From Ciona intestinalis (lineage: Eukaryota > Chordata > Ascidiacea > Phlebobranchia > Cionidae): a stretch of 64,000 nucleotides of DNA. The stretch is taken from the NCBI RefSeq assembly GCF_000224145.3, contig NW_004190444.2, forward strand, positions 211,481 to 275,480. The letters are read 5' to 3'. A program made the position numbers and the translations under genes. The notes under the pieces were generated by a model. It saw only the letters and a list, made by a program, of their open reading frames with translations, ran no database searches and had not been told where the DNA came from. Each line of letters begins with the position of its first letter. Position 1 is the stretch's first letter. Below are positions 10,427 to 23,500 of this stretch, in pieces.

Positions 10427-13037
10427 ATTGGTGACCTTTGAGCACGACCTTCCGACTACAGAACAACGGCGACGTTTCTTATTTTTATTTACCTTTATTT
10501 ACTTTTTAATTATTTTTTTCTTAATTTTATTTATTACGGCCCAAATTTTACCATTTTTGAAACGACCAAAGGGTAGATTTTTTAAACAATCTACGCCGTA
10601 TGTTCCTGAGCATTTTGCAACTAACGCTCCTAGCGCGTACTAACCCTTTTCGTGATGACGTTTTCGCGAACAGTTGGTCTTTTGGGAACGCGCCTGTCGA
10701 TAAGCCTAAAACGGTGTGGGTGTAACTACGCGCCTGAACAACCTTCACAGGTACAAGTTAACTCCCCCGATTTTGCGAGCCAAAGCACCGAAATGACTAG
10801 TGTGAGCAATGGTGTACTGTGGTTGCTGGAAACAATTCGCTTATCGACCTTAAAACGAGATTGCCCCCTTTTTGGCCTTCGTCTGTCCGCTTATGGTTGA
10901 GTACCGTTGAGACTATTTTTGACTGCAATAACAACGTCCAGAGTGAGCATGTACGTTTCACGCATACCATTTCAGCCCTAGGTCCCGAACAAGTAAGCCG
11001 AGTTGGGCATTTTATTATGCACCGTGACGTTGATAATCCTTATACTGCTCTTAAAATGGCATTGTTAAATTAAAATGGCATTGTATGAATAATGAGTACA
11101 AAGTTTCAACAAATTGTTACACGAAACTAGATTAAATAATCGCCGTCCGAATTGTTGAGCGAAATAAGGTCGTTGTTGAGCAGTCACGGCGTCGTGGCTG
11201 AAAGTCTTTTAAAGAAATTGTTTGTCGAACGTTTGCCTGATGATGTTATACGCACTCTTGGGTTAGAATATTCACAATCAGAGCTTAAAAACCTGGCTTC
11301 CAAAGCCGATGAAATAATGATGTTACAAGCTCCAAATTCGTTTGTCAGTCCCTCCAGTAATTCCACAGCAGAACCTTCTCCTAATTCCGTTACCTCGCAG
11401 ATGCTTGTCAATGATAAATTTGAGCGCCGTTTGCAACGTTTAACTGACGAGTTATTGACACCTAAAAATCCGACTTCCCACGATAATACCGATTTTTGGA
11501 ATATAACGCTTATCATCCCCGCAGTAATTTCCAACCTAGTCAACCTCGATATCGTTCTGTTCGTCCGTCTGCTTCTTTTACGCCTCGTGCTAGGTTTAAT
11601 TCTCGTCCTCCTGGTAACGCTGCACAGCCACGGTTTAATCCGCCGCAGTCTTTCAGTCCCCGGTTTCGACCTACTCATAACCATAACCCGTCTAAATTGT
11701 GTTATTATCACGCCAGGTTTGGGGCAAGTGCCTATAGTTGTGTCCAGCCTTGTAATTGGAATGACCGTTCAAAAAACGGGGTAGGTCCTTCGCGTATTCG
11801 GTGAAGCGTGCTAATAATAGGACTGACTCTCACGCGCCTTCTACTTTCACCGTCCTTGATAAAAATCATAATTTGTCGTTTCTCTGCGACTCGGGTAGTG
11901 CGGTTAGCATTATTCCCTTGTGGTATGCCCCTCGTTTATTTAATAATAAGTCTATGTGCGGTTACAGGTTTTTCGTGTTGAACGAACTTAAATTTATAAA
12001 GGTGATGATTTTTAACTTCTCCATTTTCCCGTCACGTCCCCATTAAGCATAATGTCACTCATCAGTTTGTTACACGTGGTCATCCTGTTTCTTGTCGTCC
12101 TCTTTCTCCTGAAATGATGGAGATTGCTAGGAAAGAGTTTTCTAAACTACAAGAGTTATATTGTCCATGGTGTTCGCCGCTACATATGTTCAAAAAGTTA
12201 TCGTTGTGTCGGAGATTACCGTAGGTTAAACCAGATGACCGTCTCAGATTCGTATCCCCTTCCGTTTTCGCGTGATTTTGCTAACATTCTGCATGGTCGC
12301 ACGATTTTTAGTAAACTAGACCTCGAGCGTGCTTACAATCAGATACCTATGGATACGTCGTCTGTTGCAAAGACTACTATCACGGCCCCTTTGCTTATAA
12401 ACGCATGAGTTTTGGTCTCTGTAACGCTGCGCAGCCTTTTTCACGTTTGATTAGTCAAGTCGTCCGTGGTTTGGAGGAGTTTTGCTTTGCGTTTGTCGAC
12501 GATTTGTTGGTAGCTAGTTATTCGCCGAAAGAACATGAGAAACATTTAAAAATAGTTTTTCAACGTTTGTCCGAATATGGTTTGCTCATTAACACTAAGA
12601 AAAGTATTCTTGGTGCTTCTGAATTGTAATTTCTTGGTCAACACATTACCAAGGAAGGTATGACTGCCATTGCTGACCGTGTCGTTGCCATTAGAGCTTT
12701 TCCATTGCCAACGACTGTGTCTGAATATAGACGTTTTCTAGGTATGGTAAATTTTTATAGACGGTTTAAATCCTCATGCTGCTAATACTTTACGCCATCT
12801 TTATTCTATGTGGTGTAGGAACCCTTCCAACCGTCGCCCGCTTGTTTGGTCCACTGCATCCATGTCTGCCTTCCAAAAGATTAAGACTATGCTTAGTGAA
12901 GAAACCCTTCTGTGTTACCCTAAGTTAAATGATAGATTTTCTTTGGTAACTGATTGTAGTAGGACCGCTATGGCCGCTGTGCTCAATCAGCTGGTTGAAG
13001 GTGAATGGAAACCCCTCGCTTTCTTTTCCCGGCGTTA

Positions 13038-13515
13038 AGCACTAAAACGAATCGTTTCCAAAAATTGTGAAGGAGAATCATCAACTACAATAAAAGAAGA
13101 AGCCTTTATAATGCGACAAAAACAATTTAAAAAGAACAAAATGAATGCGGTAAAACAAAACCCTTTAGAAGCTTGGTCGTGTGTCCAGATGTGTCATCTG
13201 TGATTCTAAGTTGCATTGGGCTGCAAAATGTCCACACAGAGATTCAAATGTTCAAGTGGCAGAAGAAATAAGTTCTTTAAATTCAAGTGAAGATGAAGAG
13301 ATTAACTATGTTCTGCTTTCTGAAGCTAATGCCTTGGTAAGTGAAAAATTTTCCTCTATTGCAATTTTAGATACAGCCTGTACTAAAACAGTGTGCGGGA
13401 ACTAACGAAATTACAATGTTCGGAAAACCAGTAGATCTAATTACAACTAAAACAGGACATCAATGTATTTATGTATTTCCCAAAGGTATAGTAAAGAAAA
13501 CCCAGTTTGCTTTGA
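13038..13515 (+). mobile_element. Fragment of a different gypsy family inside element A
   Basis: This block has no counterpart in element B. It carries a CCHC zinc knuckle (CVICDSKLHWAAKC) followed by a protease-like DTACTKTVCG motif. A's own gag has a different zinc motif. The pattern fits the knuckle-protease junction of another metazoan gypsy lineage. Flanking A sequence resumes on both sides, so it is an insertion or template-switch product within A. It is a broken fragment. Confidence 0.7.
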
Positions 13516-16290
13516 ATATGTATAGTGTTTTTAATCAGGAGCTTTTGGCCATATGATGCTGTCAAGCATTTTAAGTATTTGCTGAAGGGCGTAAATTTAA
13601 TATCGTCACTGATCATAAAGCCTATCATTGTTCGCGCCTTCCATTCCAAGCGTGATAAGGGCGTAAATTTAATATCGTCACTGATCATAAAGCCCACATT
13701 GTTCGCGCCTTCAAGCGTGATAGATTTTCTCCCAGAGACAGACGCGACAATTTTCGTTGATTGCTGAGTACACTAAGTCTATCGAATATATCAAAATTCT
13801 TCAAATTCGGTTGCCGACTGCTTTTCGCGCGTCGAAGTAAATTCGCTCTCGTTACCATATGAAGCTATCACGCTTCATGAAATGTCCAGACATCAAAGCA
13901 ACCCTGCCTTTGTTAATGAAATTGAATTATATAGCAGCTTTAACCTTGTTAATCGTGTCATTCCCGATTCGGACAATTTGATTCTCGGTGACGTGTTTAC
14001 TGGTTCTTTTCGGCCTATTATACCTTCTCCACTTCGTCGCAAAGTCTCTGTTTGCTTTTTACTATGAGTACTCCGCTTAAATTATGTCACGGTTCTCTGT
14101 TTAAAGGAGAATATTTTATTCCAGAGTCCCCGCCTTGCGTTAAGCAAATTCCGAGCCCCTGCCAATAACAATGCACACGTGCCAAACTTTTGTCACCACG
14201 TTCCATACGACGTATTTCTTTTTTGGGAGTAAAACCTATTTCATAGAGACCATTCCTGGTCCAGCGCCTGCGTCCGGTGCGTGCGAAGAGTGGGTGCAAA
14301 CTAAGAATGCTCCTAGTTATGGTCCATTAACTAAAATGTCTGAAACTCAGTTTTCCACCTCCAACGAGGTGGAACTGTCCTGCCAATGGCCTACTAGTGT
14401 GACTAAGTCTATTAACAATGCCCGAATGACGCAATCTGTCGTCTACTATGACCACATTCGCAAACGAATAAAGAGTCCTATGGGTATTTTACCACATTCG
14501 CAAACGAATGAAGAGTCCTATGGGTATTTTAAGTAAATGCGATGTGCATCGCGGATTCTGTACCGTTGGTACAAGTACCTTTGTTAGAAAAGTGCCCAAA
14601 CTTATAGATTGACCCCCGACTAACCCTGTGGGAACCCATAACCTGACCCTACATTTTAGTGAGTCACAACGTCCTTATCGTTTAGAGGTACGTGATTTGG
14701 GACTTAGCATTCATTCCCTGGCTACTTGTCCGACTAATACTAACGCCTGTTATTCTAAAGACATTTTGTGTTATCCGTCTGGTCTGATTATTATCCCTTT
14801 CAATTGTTCTACCGCCTCTTTGTTGCGGCCTCAGCGAGTTCATAGCAATAATGCGCTCGGCTCGTATGATCCGACTTCTGGTATGATTAACGAAGTCTCG
14901 GACACCTTGGCTGAGAGCATGCGCAACATGACTGTCGATATACATTACTTAGAATGTACTATTCAGTCACTAGTGTCTACTTTATATTCGCTGGTCTTCC
15001 GGCATTATCCGTGAGAGATACTCAGTAAAATTCTGGGTGGACAGCGTGCCGCCATTACGGTAGGAGACCTCATGACTGAGTTAACGTGTGAGAACATTAA
15101 TGGGACCATTTTGCATTCACTTGAGCACGGGAAGCTTTTTGCTACCAGGCCACTCATACGTTACCGGGACAACGCTGGCAGTTTCTCATTGGGCAGTTGT
15201 ACCGTGACGGTTTCGTTTACGCTGGCGTTAAATTTGTCGAGAGTTATACCCCTGGGCGGGTGATTTTTATGTTTTTGATAATTACTCCTTGTCACATACG
15301 GATCAAAAGGTCAATTATGTTACCCCGTCAATTTTCATCACACCACTCCCGACTATGAGTCATTCATGAACGAGTTCCCCAAGACCGCTAGTGGTGTTAA
15401 GATCTTACCACTATTAAGCCAAACTTACGATAAATTTTACCACTATCTTGAATCCAACTCCAAACCCTCTATCAGTGCCGATATGGAATATGTTTCCAAA
15501 ACGTTAGACGCCTCCGCTCATAAGATTTTTCTGGCTGAAGTTCAATTACTTCACCATTTTGGTTCTGTATAGTTATGGCTGCCTGCGCTTTCTATGGCAA
15601 GTTTTTGGAGAGTTTTTTTTACCTTCTGGGTTTTTAAGGTGTACGGTGGGTGCGTCCATTTTTATCTTCATCCGGGGTAGGTCGAGGCGTTCGTTACACC
15701 AATAACCCCCAAAATAATGATATTAATGAACGCGACAACTACATTTCGTAACGTCCTTCCCAAAATACCCACGCCACTGCATAGTTTACTTTCGCATCCC
15801 TCTTGGTTAAATCACATTCTTTCATTTTTTTTGCTAAAACATTTATTTCGTTTACTTTCGCATCCCTCTTGTGCTAAACATTTATTTCGCTTAAACTTTT
15901 AACTTTGGGTAATCATGTACGATTTCGTAAAAATTATTACATTTATGTCACTTATCAATTTTTGTGGTGTCTTCTGTGTAAAATAATTTTTGTGTTAGTA
16001 ATGTAATTTTACCTTATATATATCAATTTTTTAGAAATTTGGTATGTTTATGTATTTCATGTTGGTGTTATAATTTTTTTTGTAGCTTATTCAGTAAACA
16101 TTTTTAATAGTAATGTAACCACCACACAGTATCTAGCCTAAACATATCAATTTTTTTAGAAATTTGGTATGTTGGTGTTATAAATTTTTTTTGTAGCTTA
16201 TTCAGTTAACATTTTTAATAGTAATGTAACCACCACACAGTATCTAGCCTAAACGTATTTTGCATACATTCCTTTCAAGACTTATACCTC

Positions 16291-16928
16291 ACCAAATTCC
16301 TTTTTTTAGACAATCGCTGCTAGAACACTGAGGCCCTACAGTAGATCACCCCACCAGTGAACACATCTGCGCGAACATGTCGACCAAATCCTCAAGTGAA
16401 TATCACTGAAAATAATTCGATGAAAGGTGACGGCTACATCAGTGACGCAAACATGGGAAGAAAATCAAACAAAGGAAATGAAACTCCAAGAGTCATCCAG
16501 AAAACAAAATAGGAGGATCATCATTGGTACCAAAAACTCCAAAAGCTTCCAACAATTTAAAAACTGAAATCATGAGGAACAGTTCGCGTGGATCGTCAGC
16601 ACATGACTCACCAAATTCCTTTTTTTAGACAATCGCTGCTAGAACACTGAGGCCCTACAGTAGATCACCCCACCAGTGAACACATCTGCGCGAACATGTC
16701 GACCAAATCCTCAAGTGAATATCACTGAAAATAATTCGATGAAAGGTGACGGCTACATCAGTGACGCAAACATGGGAAGAAAATCAAACAAAGGAAATGA
16801 AACTCCAAGAGTCATCCAGAAAACAAAATAGGAGGATCATCATTGGTACCAAAAACTCCAAAAGCTTCCAACAATTTAAAAACTGAAATCATGAGGAACA
16901 GTTCGCGTGGATCGTCAGCACATGACTC
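16291..16928 (+). repeat. 319-bp tandem duplication in the 3' part of element A
   Basis: Two copies start with ACCAAATTCCTTTTTTTAGA at 16291 and 16610, and the beginning of a third is at 16929. Element B has only one copy of this unit (from about 26030). The copies look nearly identical, so the duplication is younger than much of the decay in A. Confidence 0.9.
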
Positions 16929-16959
16929 ACCAAATTCCTTTTTTTAGACAATTTGCTAG

Positions 16960-17649
16960 CGTTGATGGGGATAGCAGTAAAGATCCCAATTAATCTTCAA
17001 TTTAATGCCATTACAAAATATACTCAAGTCTCAAGATCGAGTGTGTGCAACTAACGTCCGTCTAAAGCCTATTTGTAGCGGTTGATGTGGGAAAGCAGTA
17101 TAGATTTAATCTTTAATTTAATGCCATTACAAAATATACTGAAGTCTCAAGATCGAGTGTGTGCAACTAACGTCCTTCTAATAACCGGTTTTTCGTGTCT
17201 AACATTTTGGCAATCGTATAAATTTTACGTCTTCTTTGGGTGGCTCAAAGGGAGACAATAACAGTATCATCAAAGCGTAGATAAAACACTCCCGATTCTT
17301 TTTATGTCTGTTTTCTAATGTTTACTGACGTTGCATGCCCCAGGGTCAAAGCCGTTTTACTATCTTTTTACTGTGTGTTTTTATTATAAAGTAGTTGCCC
17401 AAGTATTGGACACTGGGCATTTGGACTAAACTTTTGGTGAACGTATTCTCGTGGCCTGTTTTCCGTCATGGTTGTTCGTCAATAAACGAGTCAAAAGCCG
17501 TTAAACGGGTGGTTTGTCTTTACTGCTGCGTATAAGCAACCGAGAAGAAAGTTCACGGCGTCAACTAGCAACTAAAGAAGAATCAACTACGCACGGAGTC
17601 AACTTCAACCGAGTCATTCAATCATTCACGTTTAACGCCGCCCCCAACA
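16960..17649 (+). repeat. 3' LTR of element A, with an extra partial LTR before it
   Basis: The full 3' LTR spans 17074-17649. A partial second copy of the LTR start (about 16960-17066) precedes it directly, ending in GCCTATT, the same bases that precede B's 3' LTR. This suggests a local duplication or a recombination between LTR copies. Confidence 0.8.
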
Positions 17650-18045
17650 CAAAGTTTAATTAAACCGACTTTTGTCCACTCTTGGAGCAAAAGATGAAGT
17701 GGAGAATTTCATCACAAACTTGGAATTGCTAAAGAAGCACACCAGCGGCAAAACAAAGATAAGATTTTCTTCTTGCAAAATTTGTGATACTAAGGTTGAA
17801 AAGTCCCGGGCATACAGGTACTGGATGCGCAGTACCACCAGGATGTGCATAGAAAGGACTCCCACACCAAAGAGAAGCAACCTGACACAAGCTCTCTAGA
17901 GTTAGAAGCGGAGGTACATTTGCAACACCAACCAAATTCCACAGAATCAAAAACTTGAAATTGCTAAAAAGCACCCAACTGCCAAACAAAGATTTTTCTT
18001 GACCGGCGCCGTGGTGTAGTGGTTATGACCGGCGCCGTGGTGTAG
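17650..18045 (+). other. Interval between elements A and B; zinc-finger-like remnant and SINE heads
   Basis: About 17672-17935 reads as pieces of a protein with a CKICDTKVE motif and, in another frame, a YHQDVHRKDSH stretch, which together recall a C2H2 zinc finger of a host or repeat gene. The frame is not continuous. Part of the block (AATTGCTAAA..AGCAC) is repeated at 17957-17990. At 18001-18045 the head of a tRNA-derived SINE (GGCGCCGTGGTGTAG) appears twice and runs into a gap. Confidence 0.4.
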
Positions 18046-18095
18046 NNNNNNNNNNNNNNNNNNNNNNNNNNNNNNNNNNNNNNNNNNNNNNNNNN
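18046..18095. other. Assembly gap (50 N)
   Basis: The run of N interrupts the SINE heads between the two gypsy elements. Confidence 0.99.
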
Positions 18096-18539
18096 ACATA
18101 TCCAAGCTGGTGCGTGCGAAAATTCTATTAGTATGTTTTTATGACGAATATTAAAATTCATAATTTAAAAAAAATTAAAATTAATTATTTTTTTAATGGA
18201 AAAAATATGTTAGTGACCTACACAGATGTATGCGTGAGTTATATTTTCGCGAATATTTTTAGAAAATTTAATATTCATATGATTTGAGATATTTGACTCA
18301 TACTTGTCTGTATTCTGAACCCAAGCCCCCATTTTTTTGAAAAAATTAATGTTTCATTTTGTAGCTATTACGTAGCGCTACAACATATTTAAAGCTGGTG
18401 CGTGCGAAAATTCTATAAATATGTTTTATGACGAATATTAATATTCATAATTAATATTTTTTCGAATTTTAAATTTTTGATTTTAGAATCGGTACCGCTG
18501 GGGTCTAGTTAGTACAGTGTCCAAATTTTAGGTTGGTGG
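18096..18539. other. AT-rich spacer left of element B
   Basis: An AT-rich block (CATATCCAAGCTGGTGCGTG, ATTCTATTAGTATG) at 18096-18160 recurs at 18384-18450, a diverged duplication of about 290 bp. No gene is visible. The last bases before B's LTR are GGTTGGTGG. Confidence 0.6.
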
Positions 18540-19116
18540 TGTAGCGGTTGATGTGGGAAAGCAGTAGATTAATCTTTAATTTAATGTCATTACAAAATAT
18601 ACTGAAGTCTCAAGATCGAGTGTGTGCAACTAACGTCCTTCTAATAACCGTTTTTCCGTGTACAACATTCTGGTAATCGTATAAATTTTACGTCTTCTTT
18701 GTGTAGGCTCAAAAGGAGACAATTACAGTATCATCAAAGCGTAGATAAAACACTCCCGATTCTTTTTATGTCCGTTTTCTAAATTTGTACTGACGTTGTA
18801 TGCCCCAGGTCAAATTATCTGGGCGTTTTACTATCTTTTTACTGTGTGTTTTTGTTATAAAATAGTTGCCCAAATATTGGACATCACGCATTTGGACTAA
18901 ACTTTTGGTGAACGTATTCTCGTGGCCTGTTTTCAGTCATCGTTGTTCGTCAATAAAGGAGTCAAAAACCGTTGAGCGGGTGGTTTGTCTTTACTGCTGC
19001 GTCTAAGCAACCGAAAAGTAAGTTCACGGCGTCAACTATCAACCAAAGAAGGATCAACTACGCACGGAGTCAACGTCAACCGAGCCAACCAGTTACGTTT
19101 TACGCTGCCCCCAACA
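18540..19116 (+). repeat. 5' LTR of element B
   Basis: The 577-bp LTR begins TGTAGCGG and ends CCCCAACA, the usual TG...CA ends. It contains a TATAAATTTTA stretch and an AATAAAGG stretch that could serve as TATA box and polyadenylation signal. Three bases separate it from the primer-site start. Confidence 0.93.
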
Positions 19117-19118
19117 AT

Positions 19119-19139
19119 TGGTGACCTCTGAGCACGACC
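19119..19139 (+). promoter_or_regulatory. Primer binding site of element B
   Basis: The site TGGTGACCTCTGAGCACGAC begins with the TGG expected to pair with a tRNA CCA end. Its first ten bases match the tRNA-Trp type site at 7118-7141, but the rest does not, so the primer tRNA is uncertain. Confidence 0.6.
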
Positions 19140-19228
19140 TTCCGACGACAGAACAACGGTGACGTTCCTTGTTTTTATTTACCTTTATTTATTCTTTTTA
19201 ATTCTTTTTTTTCTTATTTTTATTCATT

Positions 19229-20503
19229 ATGGCCCAAATTTTATCATTTTTAAAACGACCAAAGGGTAGATCTTTTAAACAATCTACGCCGTATGTCCCT
19301 GAGCGTTTTACAACTAACGCTCCTAGCGCTACTAACCCTTTTCGTGATGACGTTTTCGCGAACAGTGGGTCTTTTGGGAACGCGCCTGTCGATAAGCCTA
19401 AAACGGTGGGTAGCTACGCGCCTGAACAACCTTCGCGGGTACAAGTTAACTCCCCCGATTTTGCTAGCCAAAGCACCGAAATGACTAGTGTGAGCAATGG
19501 TGTACTGGCTGCTGGAAACAATTCGCTTATCGATCTTAAAACTAGATTGCCCCCTTTTTGGCCTTCGTCTGTCCGCTTATGGTTGAGTACCGTTGAGACT
19601 ATTTTTGACTGCAATAACGTCCAGAGTGAGCATGTACGTTTCACGCATACCATTTCAGCCCTAGGTCCCGAACAAGTAAGCCGAGTTGGGCATTTTATTA
19701 TGCACCGTGACGTTGATAAACCTTATACTGCTCTTAAAATGGCATTGTTAAAATTATATGAATTTAATGAGGTACAGAGTTTCAACAAATTGTTACACGA
19801 GACTAGGTTAAATAATCGCCGTCCGAGCGAATTGTTGAGCGAAATGAGGTCGTTGTTGAGCAGTCACGGCGAGTACGGCGTCGTGGCTGAAAGTCTCTTA
19901 AAGAAATTGTTTGTCGAACGTTTGCCTGATGATGTTAGACGCACTCTTGGGTTAGAATATTCACAATCAGACCTTGAAACCCTGGCTTCCAAGGCCGATG
20001 ACATAATGATGTTACAAGCCCCAAATTCATTTGTCGGCCAATCCAGTAATGCCACGGCAGATCCTTCTCCTAATACCGTTACCTCGCAGATGCTTGTTAA
20101 TGATAATTTTGAGCGCCGTTTGCAACGTTTAACTGACGAGTTATTGACACGTAAAAATCCGACTCCCCACGATAATACCGATTTTTCTGCTTACCCGGAG
20201 TATAACGCTTATCATCCCCGCAGTAATTTTCAACGTAGTCAACCTCGATATCGTTCTGTTCGACCGTTTGCTTCTTTTACGCCTCGTGCTAGGTTTAATT
20301 CTCGTCCTCCTGGTCACGCTGCACAGCCACAGTTTAATCCGCCGCAGACTCTCCGTCCCCGGTTTCGACCTACTCATAACCATAACCCGTCTGAATTGTG
20401 TTATTATCACGCCAGGTTTGGGGCAAGTGCCTATAGTTGTGTCCAGCCTTGTAATTGGAATGACCGTTCAAAAAACGGGGCAGGTCCTTCACGTGTTCGG
20501 TGA
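19229..20503 (+). CDS. gag: Gag-like protein of element B
   Basis: This 424-residue frame has a capsid-type region with the gypsy pattern LPPFWPSSVRLWLSTVETIF (about residues 109-128). It continues with GHFIMHRD and a helical LYEFNEVQSFNKLLHETRL stretch. A basic, proline-rich tail ends in a zinc-binding type motif, CYYHARFGASAYSC-VQPC, in place of a CCHC knuckle. That variant is typical of one branch of animal gypsy gags. Its end overlaps the pol frame in the -1 relation; gypsy elements commonly express pol by frameshifting or fusion. It is part of a fossil or recently active element, not a host gene. Confidence 0.88.
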   Translation: MAQILSFLKRPKGRSFKQSTPYVPERFTTNAPSATNPFRDDVFANSGSFGNAPVDKPKTVGSYAPEQPSRVQVNSPDFASQSTEMTSVSNGVLAAGNNSLIDLKTRLPPFWPSSVRLWLSTVETIFDCNNVQSEHVRFTHTISALGPEQVSRVGHFIMHRDVDKPYTALKMALLKLYEFNEVQSFNKLLHETRLNNRRPSELLSEMRSLLSSHGEYGVVAESLLKKLFVERLPDDVRRTLGLEYSQSDLETLASKADDIMMLQAPNSFVGQSSNATADPSPNTVTSQMLVNDNFERRLQRLTDELLTRKNPTPHDNTDFSAYPEYNAYHPRSNFQRSQPRYRSVRPFASFTPRARFNSRPPGHAAQPQFNPPQTLRPRFRPTHNHNPSELCYYHARFGASAYSCVQPCNWNDRSKNGAGPSRVR

Positions 20504-23500
20504 AGCGTGCTAATAATAGGACTGACTCTCACGCGCCTTCTACTTTCACCGTCCTTGATAAAAATCTTAATTTGTCGTTTCTCTGCGACTCGGGTAGTGC
20601 AGTTAGCATTATTCCCTTGTGGTATGCCCCTCGTTCATTTAATAATAAGTCTATGCGGTTACAAGGTGTTTCTGGCAAAACTTTTTATTCTTTTGGTAAA
20701 ATTGACCTAGTTTTGGACATTGGTTTAGGTCGTTCGTTAGTTTGGACTTTTCAGATTTGTGATGTGAAACACGCAATTCTAGGTGCAGATTTCTTTGGTC
20801 ATTATCGTATTTCGCTTGACGTATTTGGTAAACGTTTGGTTATCCGGAATAATGTCCATGATAAGTCTTCTACTACTAAGCGCAGTAAGCGCAATAGGCG
20901 CAAAAGGTTTCGAGGTGTTCGTAAGGTGCATGCCTTTGACAAGTGTAAGAAAACCAATTCTCCTCGTCCTCCACAGGATAATAACGGTTCGACTGATCCC
21001 ATAGTTTTTCGTGTTGAACAGACTTCCGTTTGTAAAGGAGATGACCGTTATAACAACATTTTGGGTAAATTCCCCGATTTAACTTCTCCATTTTCCCGTC
21101 ACGTCCCCATTAAACATAATGTCACTCATCAGATTGTTACACGTGGTCATCCTGTTTCTTGTCGACCTCGTCCTCTTTCTCCTGAAATGATGGAGATTGC
21201 TAGGAAAGAGTTTTCTAAACTACAAGAGTTAGGTATTGTTGTCCCCAGTGATAGTCCATGGTGTTCGCCGCTTCATATGGTCAAGAAGTCTGATAATTCT
21301 TATCGTTGTGTCGGAGATTACCGTAGGTTAAACCAGATGACCGTCTCAGATTCGTATCCCCTTCCATTTTTGCGTGATTTTGCTAACATTCTGCATGGTC
21401 GCACGATTTTTAGTAAACTAGACCTCGAGCGTGCTTACCATCAGATACCTATGGATAAGTCGTCTGTTGCAAAGACTACTATCACGACCCCTTTTGGCGC
21501 CTTTGCTTATAAACGCATGAGTTTTGGTCTCTGTAATGCTGCGCAGACTTTTTCACGTTTTATTAGTCAAGTCGTCCGTGGTTTGGAGGAGTTTTGCTTT
21601 GCGTTTGTCGACGATTTGTTGGTAGCTAGTTATTCTCCGGAAGAACATGAAAAACATTTAAAATTAGTTTTTCAACGTTTGTCCGAATATGGTTTGCTCA
21701 TTAACACTAAGAAAAGTATTCTTGGTGCTTCTGAATTGCAATTCCTTGGCCATCACATTACCAAGGACGGTATGACTGCCATTGCTGACCGTGTCGTTGC
21801 CATTAGAGCTTTTCCATTGCCAAAGACTGTGTCTGAATTAAGACGTTTTCTAGGTATGGTAAATTTTTATAGACGGTTTATCCCTCATGCTGCTGATACT
21901 TTGCGCCATCTTAATTCTATGTTGTGTAAGAACCCTTCCAACCGTCGCCCGCTTGTTTGGTCCACTGAATCCATGTCTGCCTTCCAAAAGATTAAGACTA
22001 TGCTTAGTGAAGAAACCCTTCTGTGTTACCCTAAGCTAAATGGTAGATTTTCCTTGGTAACTGATTGTAGTAGGACCGCTATGGGCGCTGTTCTCAATCA
22101 GCTGGTTGAAGGTGAATGGAAACCCCTCGCTTTCTTTTCCCGAGCGTTAAAGCCTTCCCAAAAGAAATATAGTGTTTTTGATCAGGAGCTTTTGGCCATT
22201 TATGATGCTGTTAGGCATTTTAAGTATTTGCTTGAAGGGCGTAAATTTAATATCGTCACTGATCATAAGCCCATTGTTCGCGCCTTCCATTCCAAGCGTG
22301 ATAGATTTTCTCCCAGGCAGACGCGACAATTTTCGTTGATTGCTGAGTACACTAAGTCTATCGAATATATCAGTGGTTTTCAAAATTCGGTTGCCGATTG
22401 CCTTTCGCGCGCCGAAGTCAATTCGCTCTCGTTACCAGATGAAGCTATCACGCTTCATGAAATTTCCAGACATCAAAACAACCCTGCCTTTGTTAATGAA
22501 ATTGAATTATATAGCAGCCTTAACCTTGTTAATCGTGTCATTCCCGATTCGGACAATTTGATTCTCGGTGACGTGTCTACTGGTTCTTTTCGGCCTATTA
22601 TACCTGCTCCACTTCGTCGCAAAGTTTTCGACACACTGCATTCGTTATCACATCCCGGTGTAAATACATCACAAAAACTCATTAGCGATAGATTTCTTTG
22701 GCATCGTATGAGGTCAGACATTCGCGACTGGTGTGTTTCTTGTATTGCCTGTCAGAAATGTAAGGTTCATATTCACAATCGCGCTCCACTTGCACAGTAT
22801 AGAGAGCCTTCATCGCGTTTTGTGGATTTGAATTTAGACATTGTCGGACCCCTTCCTAATTCCAACGGCTATTCATACCTAATGACTTGTATTTGTCGTT
22901 TTTCCCGTTGGATAGAGGCAATTCCGTTAAAGGATATTTCCGCTCCGACGCTCGCTAGTGCCTTTTTGTTAAATTGGGTTGCTCGTTTCGGCTGTCCTTC
23001 GCGTATAACTACGGATCGAGGTACGCAGTTTACTGGACAGGTTTGGTCTGATTTGTGCCTTTTCCTTGGTGCCAAGCACATTAGCACCACAGCATACCAT
23101 CCCGCTGCCAATGGCAATATTGAGCGCTTTCATCGTACGCTCAAGGCAGCTCTGAAGGCGTATGACAACCCCGGTGACTGGCATACGAATCTTGGTCCTG
23201 TGTTGCTTGGTTTGCGTTCTTCTTTTAAACCCGATTTGGAATGTACGCCAGCTGAGTTAGTTTACGGGACCACCTTACGTTTGCCTTTAGAATTTTTTGA
23301 TGAGCGTGATGGTTGTGATTTACCAAAATCAGAATTCGCGTCGCGTCTATCGTCCTTCATGGAAACCCTTCGTTTCCCGATGCGTAGAGTACAACAGCCG
23401 GTTAAAAGTCACATTGATCATGAGCTGTCTTCCTGTACTCACGTTTTTATCAAGTGTGGGGCTAACAAAGGTCCATTACATCCCCATTATGACGGCCCAT

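Larger units (their letters stand above)
9851..17649 (+). mobile_element. Ty3/gypsy element A, decayed fossil
   Basis: The element is bounded by two LTRs (about 9851-10426 and 17074-17649). Between them lie gag-like (about 10530-11800), reverse-transcriptase-containing pol-like (about 11800-14045) and envelope-like (about 14060-15770) regions, all closely similar to element B. It is broken, with roughly a dozen or more breaks, and is shorter internally than B. Its two LTRs differ from each other far more than B's do, so it is older. It also carries a piece of a different gypsy family (13038-13515), a 319-bp tandem duplication in its 3' untranslated part, and an extra partial LTR just before the 3' LTR. 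No target duplication was found. Confidence 0.9.

Noticed and set aside
11184-11711. 175-codon minus-strand frame and similar ones opposite gag
   Set aside because: These are antisense shadows of the gag-like regions of elements A and B, driven by codon composition.
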